DNA of 64,000 nt from Duganella alba (lineage in GTDB: Bacteria; Pseudomonadota; Gammaproteobacteria; Burkholderiales; Burkholderiaceae_D). Numbering within the stretch: position 1 is the stretch's first letter; each line of letters begins with the position of its first letter. This document shows, one piece after another, positions 47,769 through 56,863 of this stretch. The stretch lies in the NCBI RefSeq assembly GCF_009674495.1, contig NZ_WKJN01000005.1:186001-250000 (forward strand). The letters run 5' to 3'. Below the pieces are notes generated by a model that was not told where the DNA came from, did no database searches, and was given only the letters and a program-made list of their open reading frames with translations. Made by a program: the position numbers and the translations under genes.

Positions 47769-50441
47769 ATGATGTCGTATCCAATGACGAGAAAGACCTT
47801 GATGAGTCTTGCCATCAGCAGCGCGTGCGCTTGCGGCGGCGGGACGGCGTGGGCGCAGCAGGACAGCGTCCCCGCGGCGGCCAGCAAGGACGAGGTGCCG
47901 GAAGTGCAGGTGACGGCCACCCGTCACTCCACCTCTTTGCTCAAGACGCCGGTGGCGGTTACCGCCGTCACGCAGGAGACGCTGACCCGCGACGGCATCA
48001 CCGACGTGCGCGGCCTCAGTGGCCAGATCCCCAATCTGCAACTGGGCACGGCCAATGACGGCAGCGGCGGCGTGCAGATCGCCATCCGTGGCGTCAGCAG
48101 CTCGGACTTCACCGAGATCGGCAATCCGGCCGTGGGCCTGCACGTGGCGGGCCTGTACCAGCCACGTCCGCAGGCGGCGCTGGCGCTGATGTTCGACCTC
48201 GATCAGGTGGAGGTGCTGCGCGGCCCGCAAGGCACGCTGTTCGGCCGTAACTCGACCGGCGGCAGTATCAACATCATCCCGGCCAAGCCGGAATTCGGCA
48301 GCAGCTACGGCACGGTGGAAGGGGACCTTAGCAACTACAAGGGGCGCCAGATCTCGGCGGTGCAGAATATCCCGATCAGCGACAACTTCGCCATGCGCGT
48401 GACGGCGATGAAGATCCAGCGTAACGGCTACATCAACCAGCAGCAGGACTTCTACGCGGCGAACTTTCCGGCGCTGGGCATCGTGCCGTCACGCGACGCC
48501 AGCGGCAATATCATTCCGGACGTCGATCAACGTTTCAACAAAAAGGTGGGAGCGGACAAGTTCTACACCAATAAGGACGAATACGCGGCGCGCCTGCAGG
48601 CGCGCTGGAAGATCCGTCCGGACCTGGACTGGCGCCTGACCTACGAGAAGTACCAGAACAACGGCGCCGGCGACTTGCCGATCAAGGATTGCGAACAGGC
48701 GGCCGGCACGCCGTATGCCTGCACCGGCGGCCAGTGGGATGTAAAGGTCAACGTGCCGGGCGTGATGGACATGACCATCGATACGGTGCGCAGTGGCCTG
48801 GTATGGGACGTGAGTCCGAACACCACGATTGAGTACAACGCCGCCTGGTCCAGCCAGAAGCGGCGCGAGATCCAGGACAGCGACAGCGGCTACCAGCCGA
48901 TCGAGAGCGAGCTGGCGACGCGTCCGGGAACGTCGCCGTTCAACGATTACGCTACTTACACCACGGCTTCCAAGTACGTGTCCACGGTCCATGAGCTGCA
49001 ACTGCGCGGCCGCTACAACAGCCTGCGCTACGTGGCCGGCCTGTTCTGGATGCACGAGAAGAACATGATCGACTATGCGCAGGATTATCTCGGCGCGTCG
49101 TGGGGCACTTATGGTCTGCCGGCCGAGTCCTACTTCTATCACCAGGCCGACCGCCAGTCCGATTCCAAGGCGATCTTCGCGCAGGCCGACTGGGAGTTTG
49201 CGCCGACCTGGAACCTGACCGTTGGCGGTCGCCTGACGCGCGATACGCGCAAGGACGTCGGCGGCGAGTATTGGGACACCGCGTTCTCCGACGATCCGGC
49301 GATCTACTTCAAGGGCTTGCACAATCCGGGTATCCCGGGCACGCCGGGCTTTGTACCGTTTAACAGCTCGGACCTGAAGCCGGGCATGGGCGGCTACTAC
49401 GGCGCGGCCGGTTTCGATCCGTCGATCCAGCCGGTGATCAGCAGCGATTCGGATTCGTGGAAGAAGTTCACGTGGCGCCTGGGCCTGAGCCGTCAGCTGA
49501 CGCCGCGCGATATGGTCTACACCTCGCTATCCACCGGCTACAAGGCTGGCGGATTCAGTGACAAGGAAGATATCTGCCGCACCGGCCTGAATGGCAATTG
49601 CGCCGGCCTGTCGCCGGGACCGCACTACACCAATATGCCGTGGAATCCGGAGACGCTGACCAACTTCGAGCTGGGTTACAAGGGCCGGCTGCTGAACAAC
49701 AAGCTGACCTTCTCGGCGACGGCGTTCTATAGCCGCTACAAGGACATGCAGCTGACTGGCGGTGTCACGGTCGGCAAGATCATTCCCAAGGTGCCGTGCA
49801 CGGCGACCAATCCATACTGCGACAGTGTGGTGATCTACGGTACGCAGAATGCGGCGCAGGCGAATATCTCGGGGCTGGAGCTGGAGGGCGAATATCGGCC
49901 GTGGGCTGGCGCGAACATCCACTATGCGTATTCGCACCTGAAGGCGGTGATCAAGTCGTATCCTACCTATAGCGAGGATAGTTCGATCAGCTGTAATATC
50001 CGCGAGCAGTATGGCGCGCCGGCTTGCACGCCGTATGAAGGCACCGATCCGCTGTATGCCGGTAAATTCCCGCTGAATATTTCGGGTAACCGTCTGCCGT
50101 ATGCGCCGAACAACACGCTGAACCTGAGCGCGTCGCAGGACTTCGAGTTTGGCGAGTACACGCTGACGCCATGGATCTCGGCGCGCTGGCAGGACAAGAT
50201 GTACTTCACGCTGCGGAATCTGGACAATGCGCATATCTCGGATGCGCAGAAAGCCTACACCACGGTGGACGCGGCGCTCAAGCTGGTGTCGCCGGGCGGG
50301 AAGTGGCATATTGAGGCTTATGTGCGCAATTGGGGGCAGACCGTATCCAAGAACTACGCCAGCGTGGTGGACCCTGGTTACGTGACGGCGTCGTATAACG
50401 ATCCGCGTATTTATGGCGTGCGGTTCGGCGCGACCTGGTAA
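47769..50441 (+). CDS. TonB-dependent receptor of the chito-oligosaccharide-type locus
   Basis: About 890 residues. The signal region ends near GTAWAQ. The TonB box and plug include VQVTATRHSTSLLKTPVAVT, VQIAIRGVSSSDFTEIGNPA and VEVLRGPQGTLFGRNSTGGS. A 22-strand-type barrel ends RIYGVRFGATW. ATG 47769 (or 47772) follows GGGAGAG; a TTG at 47766 is also in frame. It lies between an ABC sugar transporter and a GH20 gene, so it probably brings oligosaccharides across the outer membrane rather than a siderophore. Confidence 0.9.
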   Translation: MMSYPMTRKTLMSLAISSACACGGGTAWAQQDSVPAAASKDEVPEVQVTATRHSTSLLKTPVAVTAVTQETLTRDGITDVRGLSGQIPNLQLGTANDGSGGVQIAIRGVSSSDFTEIGNPAVGLHVAGLYQPRPQAALALMFDLDQVEVLRGPQGTLFGRNSTGGSINIIPAKPEFGSSYGTVEGDLSNYKGRQISAVQNIPISDNFAMRVTAMKIQRNGYINQQQDFYAANFPALGIVPSRDASGNIIPDVDQRFNKKVGADKFYTNKDEYAARLQARWKIRPDLDWRLTYEKYQNNGAGDLPIKDCEQAAGTPYACTGGQWDVKVNVPGVMDMTIDTVRSGLVWDVSPNTTIEYNAAWSSQKRREIQDSDSGYQPIESELATRPGTSPFNDYATYTTASKYVSTVHELQLRGRYNSLRYVAGLFWMHEKNMIDYAQDYLGASWGTYGLPAESYFYHQADRQSDSKAIFAQADWEFAPTWNLTVGGRLTRDTRKDVGGEYWDTAFSDDPAIYFKGLHNPGIPGTPGFVPFNSSDLKPGMGGYYGAAGFDPSIQPVISSDSDSWKKFTWRLGLSRQLTPRDMVYTSLSTGYKAGGFSDKEDICRTGLNGNCAGLSPGPHYTNMPWNPETLTNFELGYKGRLLNNKLTFSATAFYSRYKDMQLTGGVTVGKIIPKVPCTATNPYCDSVVIYGTQNAAQANISGLELEGEYRPWAGANIHYAYSHLKAVIKSYPTYSEDSSISCNIREQYGAPACTPYEGTDPLYAGKFPLNISGNRLPYAPNNTLNLSASQDFEFGEYTLTPWISARWQDKMYFTLRNLDNAHISDAQKAYTTVDAALKLVSPGGKWHIEAYVRNWGQTVSKNYASVVDPGYVTASYNDPRIYGVRFGATW

Positions 50442-50449
50442 TCAACATA

Positions 50450-53038
50450 ATGAGAGCGATGCGTATGCAGATTCAGTACAGGAGCGCCGTGCTGGCGTTG
50501 ATGTTGATGTCGGGCGGTGTGGCGTGGTCGCAGGCAGCGGCGCCGTCTGCGCCGGCCGGGCAGGGAGCGCTGGTTGGTGTGGCGGCCGGCGCGCGCATTA
50601 AGTTGCGCTGGGAGTTGGTGCGCAATGTGTTCAGCGATAGCGCGCCTGGAGGCAGCACGCAGGCACGTTTGATTCTGGAGAATCTGGATACGCAGCCGTT
50701 GCCGGCGCAGGGCTGGTCGTTGTATGCGAACTGGATGGATGGCGTGTCCACCGGGCCGCTGCCGGGCAATCTGGTGCTGGAGCAGGTGGCGGGGAATCTG
50801 TTCCGCATCCGGCCGACGGCGGGATTCGCCGGCGTGGCGGCGGGACAGACGCTGAATATCGACTATGTGCATCCGGATCTGGTGATCAAGCTGGCCAAGG
50901 CCCCGGCAGGGCCATACCTGGTCTACGATGCGGCGCCGGATGTGGGGCAGGCGATCGCGGATTATCAGCTGCTGCCGGTCACGCGGCCGGAACAGCTGGA
51001 CAAGGGGAACAGCGGCGCCAAGCCGGTGGTGACGGCGCAGGATACGTATCGCCGCAACACCAGCGCCGACCTGTTGCCCGCCGCCGCGCTGCCGCCGGTG
51101 TTCCCGACGCCGCTGTCGCTGCAAGCGGGCAGCGGCAAGCTGCATCTGGCCGCGCCGCCAGCCATCGTCGCACCGAAGGTGCTCGGCAACGAGGCCGCAC
51201 TGGCCCGCCAACTGTTCGCGGCCAGCCTGCCGGACGCTGGCGCGCAGGCGGGTGGACCGCAGCTGCGGTTGAACATTGGCACCGTGCCCGGCCAGTCTTC
51301 GCCGGAGGCTTATACGTTGGCGATCGACGGCCAGGGCGTCGCCATCGTCGGCAATAGCGCGGCTGGCGTGGGCTATGGCCTGCAATCGCTGCGCGACCTG
51401 CTGCCGCTGCCGGGCGCTTCGAAGAACGGCATCGACCTGCCACAATTGCAGATCACCGATGCGCCGCGCTTTGGCTATCGCGGTTTCCAGCTCGACGTCG
51501 GCCGCAACTTCCACACCAAGCAAACGGTGTTCAAGTGGCTGGATCTGATGGCGCGCTACAAACTGAATAAATTCCACTTCCACCTGACCGAAGACGAAGG
51601 CTGGCGTCTGGAAATCGCCGGTCTGCCGGAACTGACCAGCATCGGCGCGGTGCGCGGTCACAGCGCCAAGCCCGGCGTGCGCCTGCAGCCAGCCTACGGC
51701 TCCGGCCCCGATCCGAAAGACGCCAGCGGTTCCGGCTACTACACCCGCGCCGACTACATCGACATCCTGCGCTACGCCACCGCGCGCCACATCGAGGTGA
51801 TCCCCGAAGTGGAAATGCCCGGTCACGCCCGCGCCGCCGTCCAGGCCATGGAAGCGCGCTACCATCGCCTGAAGGCCGCCGGCAACCGCGACGCCGCCAA
51901 ATACCTGCTGAACGATTTCGACGACAAGTCCGAATACAAATCGCCGCAGCTGTACAACGACCACGTCATCAACCCCGGCCTGGAATCCAGCTATACCTTC
52001 ATCGACCACGTGATCACGCAGATCGTCGCCATGCACCGCGAGGCCGGCGCGCCACTGCACACCATCCACGTCGGCGGCGACGAACTGCCGCGCGGCGCAT
52101 GGGAGAAGTCGCCGGCCAGCCGCGCCTTGATGCGCAAGCAGAACCTGGAAACCACCGCCGACCTGTGGGACTACTTCTACGACCGCGTCGACGGCATGCT
52201 GAAGAAGCACGGCCTGTATGCCTCCGGCTGGGAAGAGATGGCGGCCCGGGTCACCTCGTTGCGCGGCGAGAGCAAGCTGATTCCGAATCCTCTGTTCACG
52301 CAGCGTCGCTTCAGCGCCTACGTCTGGAACAATACCGAGGGCGCGGAAGACCTGGCCTACCGCCTGGCCAACGCCGGCTACGACATCGTGCTGGCGCCGG
52401 TGACCAAGATGTACATGGATATGTCGTATAACCCCAATCCAGAAGAACCGGGCGTCAACTGGGGGGATTACGTGGAACTGGACACGGTCTACGATTTCAT
52501 CCCGCTGGACTACATGAAGACCGCCAATCCACCGCTGATCGGCAAGGATAGCCTGACCGACTATGGCAAACGCCACGTCCGTGGTTTGGAAGCGACGCTG
52601 TTCACCGAAACCATACGCGATCCTTTGCGCATCGATTACCTCGTCATGCCTCGCCTGCTGGCGGTGGCCGAGCGGGCCTGGGCGCCCGATCCGGCGTGGG
52701 CCAAGGAGGCCGATGCCGCCAAGGCCGCAGCGCTGCATCGCACTGCGTGGTCGGGCTTCGTCAACGTCCTCGGTCAGCGCGTGCTGCCACGACTGGACCT
52801 TGAGCAGACAGGCGTTGCGTACCGCATCGCACCTCCGGGCCTGATGCTGGAAAACGGCCGCGTGCTCGCCAACCACGTGCTGCCCGGGATCACGCTGCGC
52901 TATACCAGCGACGGCAGTTTGCCCTCCGCCGGCAGCAAGGTGGTGACCGGCGCCATTGCTGACAAAGGCGTGATTCAGGTGGCCGCATTCGACCGCAACG
53001 GCCGCGCGGGCCTGGTGGCGCGCATTGAAAATCCTTGA
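50450..53038 (+). CDS. GH20 beta-N-acetylhexosaminidase (chitobiase-type)
   Basis: An 862-residue periplasmic enzyme. An N-terminal carbohydrate-binding-like domain (IKLRWELVRNVFSDSAPGG, residues about 45-180) is followed by the GH20b domain. The TIM barrel has GYRGFQLDVGRNFHTKQTVF, KFHFHLTEDEGWRLEI, EVEMPGHARAAV and the catalytic pair Asp544-Glu545 in HVGGDELPRG. A chitobiase C-terminal domain ends it. It releases GlcNAc from chito-oligosaccharides. A start at 50465 (MQIQYRSAVLALMLMSGG) has better spacing to GAGAG and begins a cleaner signal peptide. Confidence 0.93.
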   Translation: MRAMRMQIQYRSAVLALMLMSGGVAWSQAAAPSAPAGQGALVGVAAGARIKLRWELVRNVFSDSAPGGSTQARLILENLDTQPLPAQGWSLYANWMDGVSTGPLPGNLVLEQVAGNLFRIRPTAGFAGVAAGQTLNIDYVHPDLVIKLAKAPAGPYLVYDAAPDVGQAIADYQLLPVTRPEQLDKGNSGAKPVVTAQDTYRRNTSADLLPAAALPPVFPTPLSLQAGSGKLHLAAPPAIVAPKVLGNEAALARQLFAASLPDAGAQAGGPQLRLNIGTVPGQSSPEAYTLAIDGQGVAIVGNSAAGVGYGLQSLRDLLPLPGASKNGIDLPQLQITDAPRFGYRGFQLDVGRNFHTKQTVFKWLDLMARYKLNKFHFHLTEDEGWRLEIAGLPELTSIGAVRGHSAKPGVRLQPAYGSGPDPKDASGSGYYTRADYIDILRYATARHIEVIPEVEMPGHARAAVQAMEARYHRLKAAGNRDAAKYLLNDFDDKSEYKSPQLYNDHVINPGLESSYTFIDHVITQIVAMHREAGAPLHTIHVGGDELPRGAWEKSPASRALMRKQNLETTADLWDYFYDRVDGMLKKHGLYASGWEEMAARVTSLRGESKLIPNPLFTQRRFSAYVWNNTEGAEDLAYRLANAGYDIVLAPVTKMYMDMSYNPNPEEPGVNWGDYVELDTVYDFIPLDYMKTANPPLIGKDSLTDYGKRHVRGLEATLFTETIRDPLRIDYLVMPRLLAVAERAWAPDPAWAKEADAAKAAALHRTAWSGFVNVLGQRVLPRLDLEQTGVAYRIAPPGLMLENGRVLANHVLPGITLRYTSDGSLPSAGSKVVTGAIADKGVIQVAAFDRNGRAGLVARIENP

Positions 53039-53064
53039 GGAGCAGGGCAAGCCATCGTTATAAT
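53035..53064 (+). promoter_or_regulatory. Sigma70-type promoter for the sensor operon
   Basis: TTGAGG (53035-53040), an 18-base spacer and TATAAT (53059-53064), 28 bases before the start of the orphan binding-protein gene. The -35 overlaps the GH20 stop, so the sensor genes can be made independently of the catabolic genes. Confidence 0.6.
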
Positions 53065-53092
53065 CATTTCACTGTTTTCATTAGGATAATGA

Positions 53093-54517
53093 GTGATCGC
53101 TTCGACAGAAACTGTAGCCTTGCCGCCGTCGCCGGACTGGCTACCCTGTCGCCCGATCACACGGCGCGCGTCATTCTGGCGCGCGTGGTCCTTCGGCATG
53201 GCCGCTGCCGCCTGCGCCTTCAATTACGGCGCGCTGGCGGCGGCGCCTCAGCCGCCATCAGCGCAAGCACCGCAAGCACCGCAAGCATCGCAGGCCACCT
53301 TGCAGGTGCTGCACTGGTGGACCTCAAGCAGCGAACGCAAAGCCGCCAACGCGCTGGCCGCGCGCATGGCCGATGAAGGCCTGGAGTGGAAGGATGCGGC
53401 CATCCCCGGCGGCGCGGGCCTCGGCGCCGGCAAAGTCCTGAAGAGCCGCGTGCTGGCCGGCGATGCGCCGGAAGTGACGCAGATGATCGGTGTCTCGGTG
53501 GCGGAATGGGCGGAACTGGGCCTGCTGCTGGAAATCGACAACGTCGCCAGCGCCGGCAACTGGAACGGTTTCCTGTTCCCGACCATCCAGGTGCTGATCA
53601 CCCACCGCAAGCATGTGGTGGCGGCGCCGCTCGGCATCCATCGCATCAACACACTTTATTACAACCGTGCGCTGTTTGCCCAGCTGCGGCTGGCGGTGCC
53701 GCAGACGTGGGACGATTTCCAGAACGCGGCGCAGCGGCTGCGCGCGGTCGGCGTGCAGCCGCTGGCGCAAAGCAGCGAAGCGTGGCAGGTGGCCGCGCTG
53801 TTTGAAAACCTGGTGCTGGCCGAAAGCGGGCCGGAATTCTATCGCGAGCTGTTCGTGCGCCGCAGTCCGGCCGCCGCAGCCGACCGCCGCACCGCCGAGG
53901 CGCTGGAGCGGCTGCGCATCGTCAAGGGCTGGGCCGGCGGTCAGCTGGAAGAACGCGTGTGGCCGGACGTGGTGCGCCAGTTCGCGCGGCGCGAGGCCGG
54001 CATGATGATCATGGGCGACTGGGCCAAGCCGGAACTGGCAGAACGCGGCATGGTGCTGGACGAAGACTACGCCTGCGGCGCCGCGCCGGGCACCGCCAGG
54101 TATCACCTCTACAGCGTCGACACGCTGACCATGTTCGCCGGCGACTACCGCCACATGCCGGCGCAGGAGAAAATGGCGCGGCTGCTGGTGTCGCCGCCGG
54201 TGCAGGCGGAGTTCAATACGCTCAAGGGCGGCGTGCCGGTGCGGCGCGACGCCGATCCGTCGCGCATGGACAGTTGCGCGCGCGCGTCGTGGACTACCTT
54301 CGCCCAAGGCGCGGCGGTGCAGGCACCAAGCCTGGTGCACCGCATGGCCACCGATGAAGCAAGCCGCGACGCCATCATCGCCGAGATACATCGTTATTTT
54401 CTGGACGACCGGACCACGCCGGCCGAGGCGCAACGCCGCCTTGGCACCTTGTTCCGGCTGTTTAACCTTCGTAATCAAGGAGTACCCGGTGCGCAAGATA
54501 CTGATCGTAGACGATGA
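53093..54517 (+). CDS. Orphan solute-binding protein linked to the two-component system
   Basis: About 474 residues with a GTG start at 53093 (start uncertain). The N-terminus has RRASFWRAWSFGMAAAACAF as an unusual, possibly twin-arginine, export signal, then an Ala/Pro/Gln linker. The mature part is a family 1 solute-binding fold: LQVLHWWTSSSERKAANAL, PLGIHRINTLYYNRALFAQL and MMIMGDWAKPELAERGMV. No permease follows. Instead the gene overlaps the response regulator by 29 bases, suggesting a periplasmic sugar sensor partner for the kinase. Confidence 0.82.
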   Translation: MIASTETVALPPSPDWLPCRPITRRASFWRAWSFGMAAAACAFNYGALAAAPQPPSAQAPQAPQASQATLQVLHWWTSSSERKAANALAARMADEGLEWKDAAIPGGAGLGAGKVLKSRVLAGDAPEVTQMIGVSVAEWAELGLLLEIDNVASAGNWNGFLFPTIQVLITHRKHVVAAPLGIHRINTLYYNRALFAQLRLAVPQTWDDFQNAAQRLRAVGVQPLAQSSEAWQVAALFENLVLAESGPEFYRELFVRRSPAAAADRRTAEALERLRIVKGWAGGQLEERVWPDVVRQFARREAGMMIMGDWAKPELAERGMVLDEDYACGAAPGTARYHLYSVDTLTMFAGDYRHMPAQEKMARLLVSPPVQAEFNTLKGGVPVRRDADPSRMDSCARASWTTFAQGAAVQAPSLVHRMATDEASRDAIIAEIHRYFLDDRTTPAEAQRRLGTLFRLFNLRNQGVPGAQDTDRRR

Positions 54518-55196
54518 CCAAAAAACCCGCGTGCTGCTCAAGACCTATCTGGAGAAGAACCAGTACGAGGTGATCCTGTCGCACAATGGCGAGAGCTTCC
54601 TGGCGGAGTTGCAGGCGCACGCCGAGCACCTGTCGATGGTGATCCTGGACGTGATGCTGCCCGATACCGATGGCTTCGCGCTGTGCAAACAGGTGCGCCA
54701 GCGCTCCAATGTGCCGATCATCATGCTGACCGCCAGTTCCGACGAGACCGACCGCATCGTCGGCCTGGAGCTGGGTGCCGACGATTACATCGCCAAGCCC
54801 TACAGCCCGCGCGAACTGCTGGCGCGCATCAAGGCCATCCTGCGCCGCACCGCGCTGGAGACGCCGTCCGCGCGCTTCTACCGTTTTGTCGGATTCACGC
54901 TGGACCTGATGGAGCGCAAGGTGCTGGACGGGGAGGGCAATGTGGTGGCGCTGACCGGGCTGGATTTCCAGCTGTTGAAGTACTTCGTCGAGCATCCGGG
55001 CGTGATCCTCGACCGCAGTGTCTTGTGCGAAGAGACGCGCGGCCGCGACGCCGGCCCGCTGGACCGTTCCCTGGATGTGCAGATCAGCCGCCTGCGGCTG
55101 CGGCTCAACGACGACGGCAAACAGCCGGCCCTGATCAAGACGGTGCGCGGCGCCGGTTATGTGTTCTCGGCCGACGTCAGCATGGCGCATGCATAA
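54489..55196 (+). CDS. OmpR-family response regulator
   Basis: A 235-residue regulator. The GTG start at 54489 has AAGGAG six bases upstream and begins RKILIVDDDQKTRVLLKTYL. The receiver domain has the acidic pocket DDD, phospho-Asp54 in VILDVMLPD and Lys in IAKPYSPREL. The winged helix has LTGLDFQLLKYFVEHPGVIL and the recognition part LDRSLDVQISRLRLRL, ending VRGAGYVFSADV. Overlaps on both sides couple it to the binding protein and the kinase. Proposed targets are the repeat clusters at 43307 and 56688. Confidence 0.93.
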   Translation: MRKILIVDDDQKTRVLLKTYLEKNQYEVILSHNGESFLAELQAHAEHLSMVILDVMLPDTDGFALCKQVRQRSNVPIIMLTASSDETDRIVGLELGADDYIAKPYSPRELLARIKAILRRTALETPSARFYRFVGFTLDLMERKVLDGEGNVVALTGLDFQLLKYFVEHPGVILDRSVLCEETRGRDAGPLDRSLDVQISRLRLRLNDDGKQPALIKTVRGAGYVFSADVSMAHA

Positions 55197-56658
55197 GCCG
55201 CCGCGCGAACGCCTGCCGGTGTGGTTGCGCAGGGCGTGGCCGCAGTCGCTGCTGGGGCGCTTGTCGCTGGTGATGGTGGCCGGCCTGCTGGTGACGCAGC
55301 TGACGGCGAGCGCCATCTGGGCCAGTCAGCTGCGCGCCAAGGCGCAGGTGGAAGCGCAGTCGGCTTCGCTGTACATGGCGAATGGCGCGGCCGGCGCGAT
55401 CCGCTACTTCCGCAGCCTGCCGGCCAATTACCGCCTGCTGCAAATCCAGCAGCTGCGCGAAATGGGCGGCACGCGCTTCTTCGTCAATCTGAATTCATCG
55501 TATGTGCCGGTGCGGGAGATTGCGCCGCACCCGCTGGCGCGCAGCGTGATCGACACCATCGGCGCCGCGTTGAAGACCGACTTGCCGCATTCGCCCAGCT
55601 TCCACCTGGCGTTTGCTTGGCCGGACCAGCTGGTGGTGTCAGGCGATGACGTGCGCCTGGCCGACCTGCCGGACGCCTGGGTGCAGCACATCCTGCTGCT
55701 CAAGCCGGACCCCGCGCCGATATTGGTGATCCAGACCGAGATCGAGCCTGGTAACTGGCTGTATATGGCGGCGCTGATGCCCAATCCTTATTTCTTGAGC
55801 GGCAACGATCCACTGGCGTGGGACCGGCTGGCGCTGCAAGGCCTGTCGCTGGCGGTGGTGCTGCTGCTTTGCCTGCTGGTGGTGCGTTCGATTACGCGGC
55901 CGCTGGCTGCGTTGTCCGACGCCGCCGCCGCTTTCGGCCAGGACGAGCGCGCGCCGCCGCTGCCTGAAACCGGTAGCCGGGAATTCATCAACACCGCGCG
56001 CGCCTTCAGCGCCATGCGGGAGCGCATCCAGCGTTATATCGAAGACCGCGAGCGGCTGTTCATCTCCATTTCGCACGATTTGCGCACGCCGATCACGCGC
56101 CTCAAGCTGCGCTCCGAATTGCTGGACGACGAATCGCTGCGCAACGAGTTCGAAGAGGATCTCGATGAACTGGACATGATGGTCAAGGGCGCGCTGCAAT
56201 GCGTGAAGGACAGCGACATCCACGAGAACCCGGCCGAGATCAAACTCGATGCGCTGTTGGGCCGCCTGGTGCGCAGCGCGCAGCTGGCCGGGCACACGGT
56301 GGCGTGGCAGGCCGCCGGCATGACGGTGCGCGCCAAGCCGCTGGCGCTCAAGCGCGCGGTCGGCAACCTGCTGGACAACGCCTTGTTCTACGGCCAGCGC
56401 GCCGAGATCCGCACCTATTCCGCGCCGGGCACGGTCACCATCGCGGTGCGCGACCATGGTCCCGGCGTGCCGGAAGACGCCTTCGCCAGCCTGTTCGATC
56501 CCTACGTACGGCTGGCGCACGGCCGTGAGCGGAACGATGGCGGCATGGGGCTGGGACTGGGTATCGCGCGCGGCATCATCGAGGCGCATGACGGCCAGCT
56601 GATACTGGAAAACCATCCGGAGGGCGGCTTGAACGCCATTATCCGCCTGCCGGCTTGA
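55189..56658 (+). CDS. Sensor histidine kinase
   Basis: A 489-residue membrane kinase. ATG 55189 overlaps the regulator stop by eight bases. TM1 is LGRLSLVMVAGLLVTQLTAS. A periplasmic domain of about 180 residues precedes TM2 (LALQGLSLAVVLLLCLLVVR). HAMP, then HisKA with His296 in SISHDLRTPITRLKL, and HATPase with NLLDNALFYG, VRDHGPGVP and GGMGLGLGIARGIIEAHDG follow. The layout resembles EnvZ. The periplasmic domain may dock the adjacent binding protein. Confidence 0.93.
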   Translation: MHKPPRERLPVWLRRAWPQSLLGRLSLVMVAGLLVTQLTASAIWASQLRAKAQVEAQSASLYMANGAAGAIRYFRSLPANYRLLQIQQLREMGGTRFFVNLNSSYVPVREIAPHPLARSVIDTIGAALKTDLPHSPSFHLAFAWPDQLVVSGDDVRLADLPDAWVQHILLLKPDPAPILVIQTEIEPGNWLYMAALMPNPYFLSGNDPLAWDRLALQGLSLAVVLLLCLLVVRSITRPLAALSDAAAAFGQDERAPPLPETGSREFINTARAFSAMRERIQRYIEDRERLFISISHDLRTPITRLKLRSELLDDESLRNEFEEDLDELDMMVKGALQCVKDSDIHENPAEIKLDALLGRLVRSAQLAGHTVAWQAAGMTVRAKPLALKRAVGNLLDNALFYGQRAEIRTYSAPGTVTIAVRDHGPGVPEDAFASLFDPYVRLAHGRERNDGGMGLGLGIARGIIEAHDGQLILENHPEGGLNAIIRLPA

Positions 56659-56687
56659 GCGAAAAACAACAGTGCAGCGCGACGTTT

Positions 56688-56757
56688 TGTAAGGCTCTGT
56701 GAAGTTTTGTTGCAGCCTCGCCGGCGCCATGCCGGTCCGGCGTAAGGAAGTGTAAGC
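56688..56757. promoter_or_regulatory. Paired direct repeats, candidate response-regulator site (right)
   Basis: TGTAAG (56688) and TGTGAAG (56698) are 10 bp apart; TTGCAG is at 56710; GTAAGG (56742) and GTAAGC (56752) are 10 bp apart. This mirrors the arrangement at 43307-43388. The outer pairs differ in distance by exactly 10 bp, one helical turn. It lies about 110-175 bases before the NagX-like gene. Confidence 0.6.
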
Positions 56758-56863
56758 GTAAAACGCTATAAACCATATAAAACAAATACTTATCGAAATT
56801 CGCCCATTACCTGCGGCGCTGGTAATGTTTGCTGCAAGCTCACTCCAACGGAAAGTCGACTCA

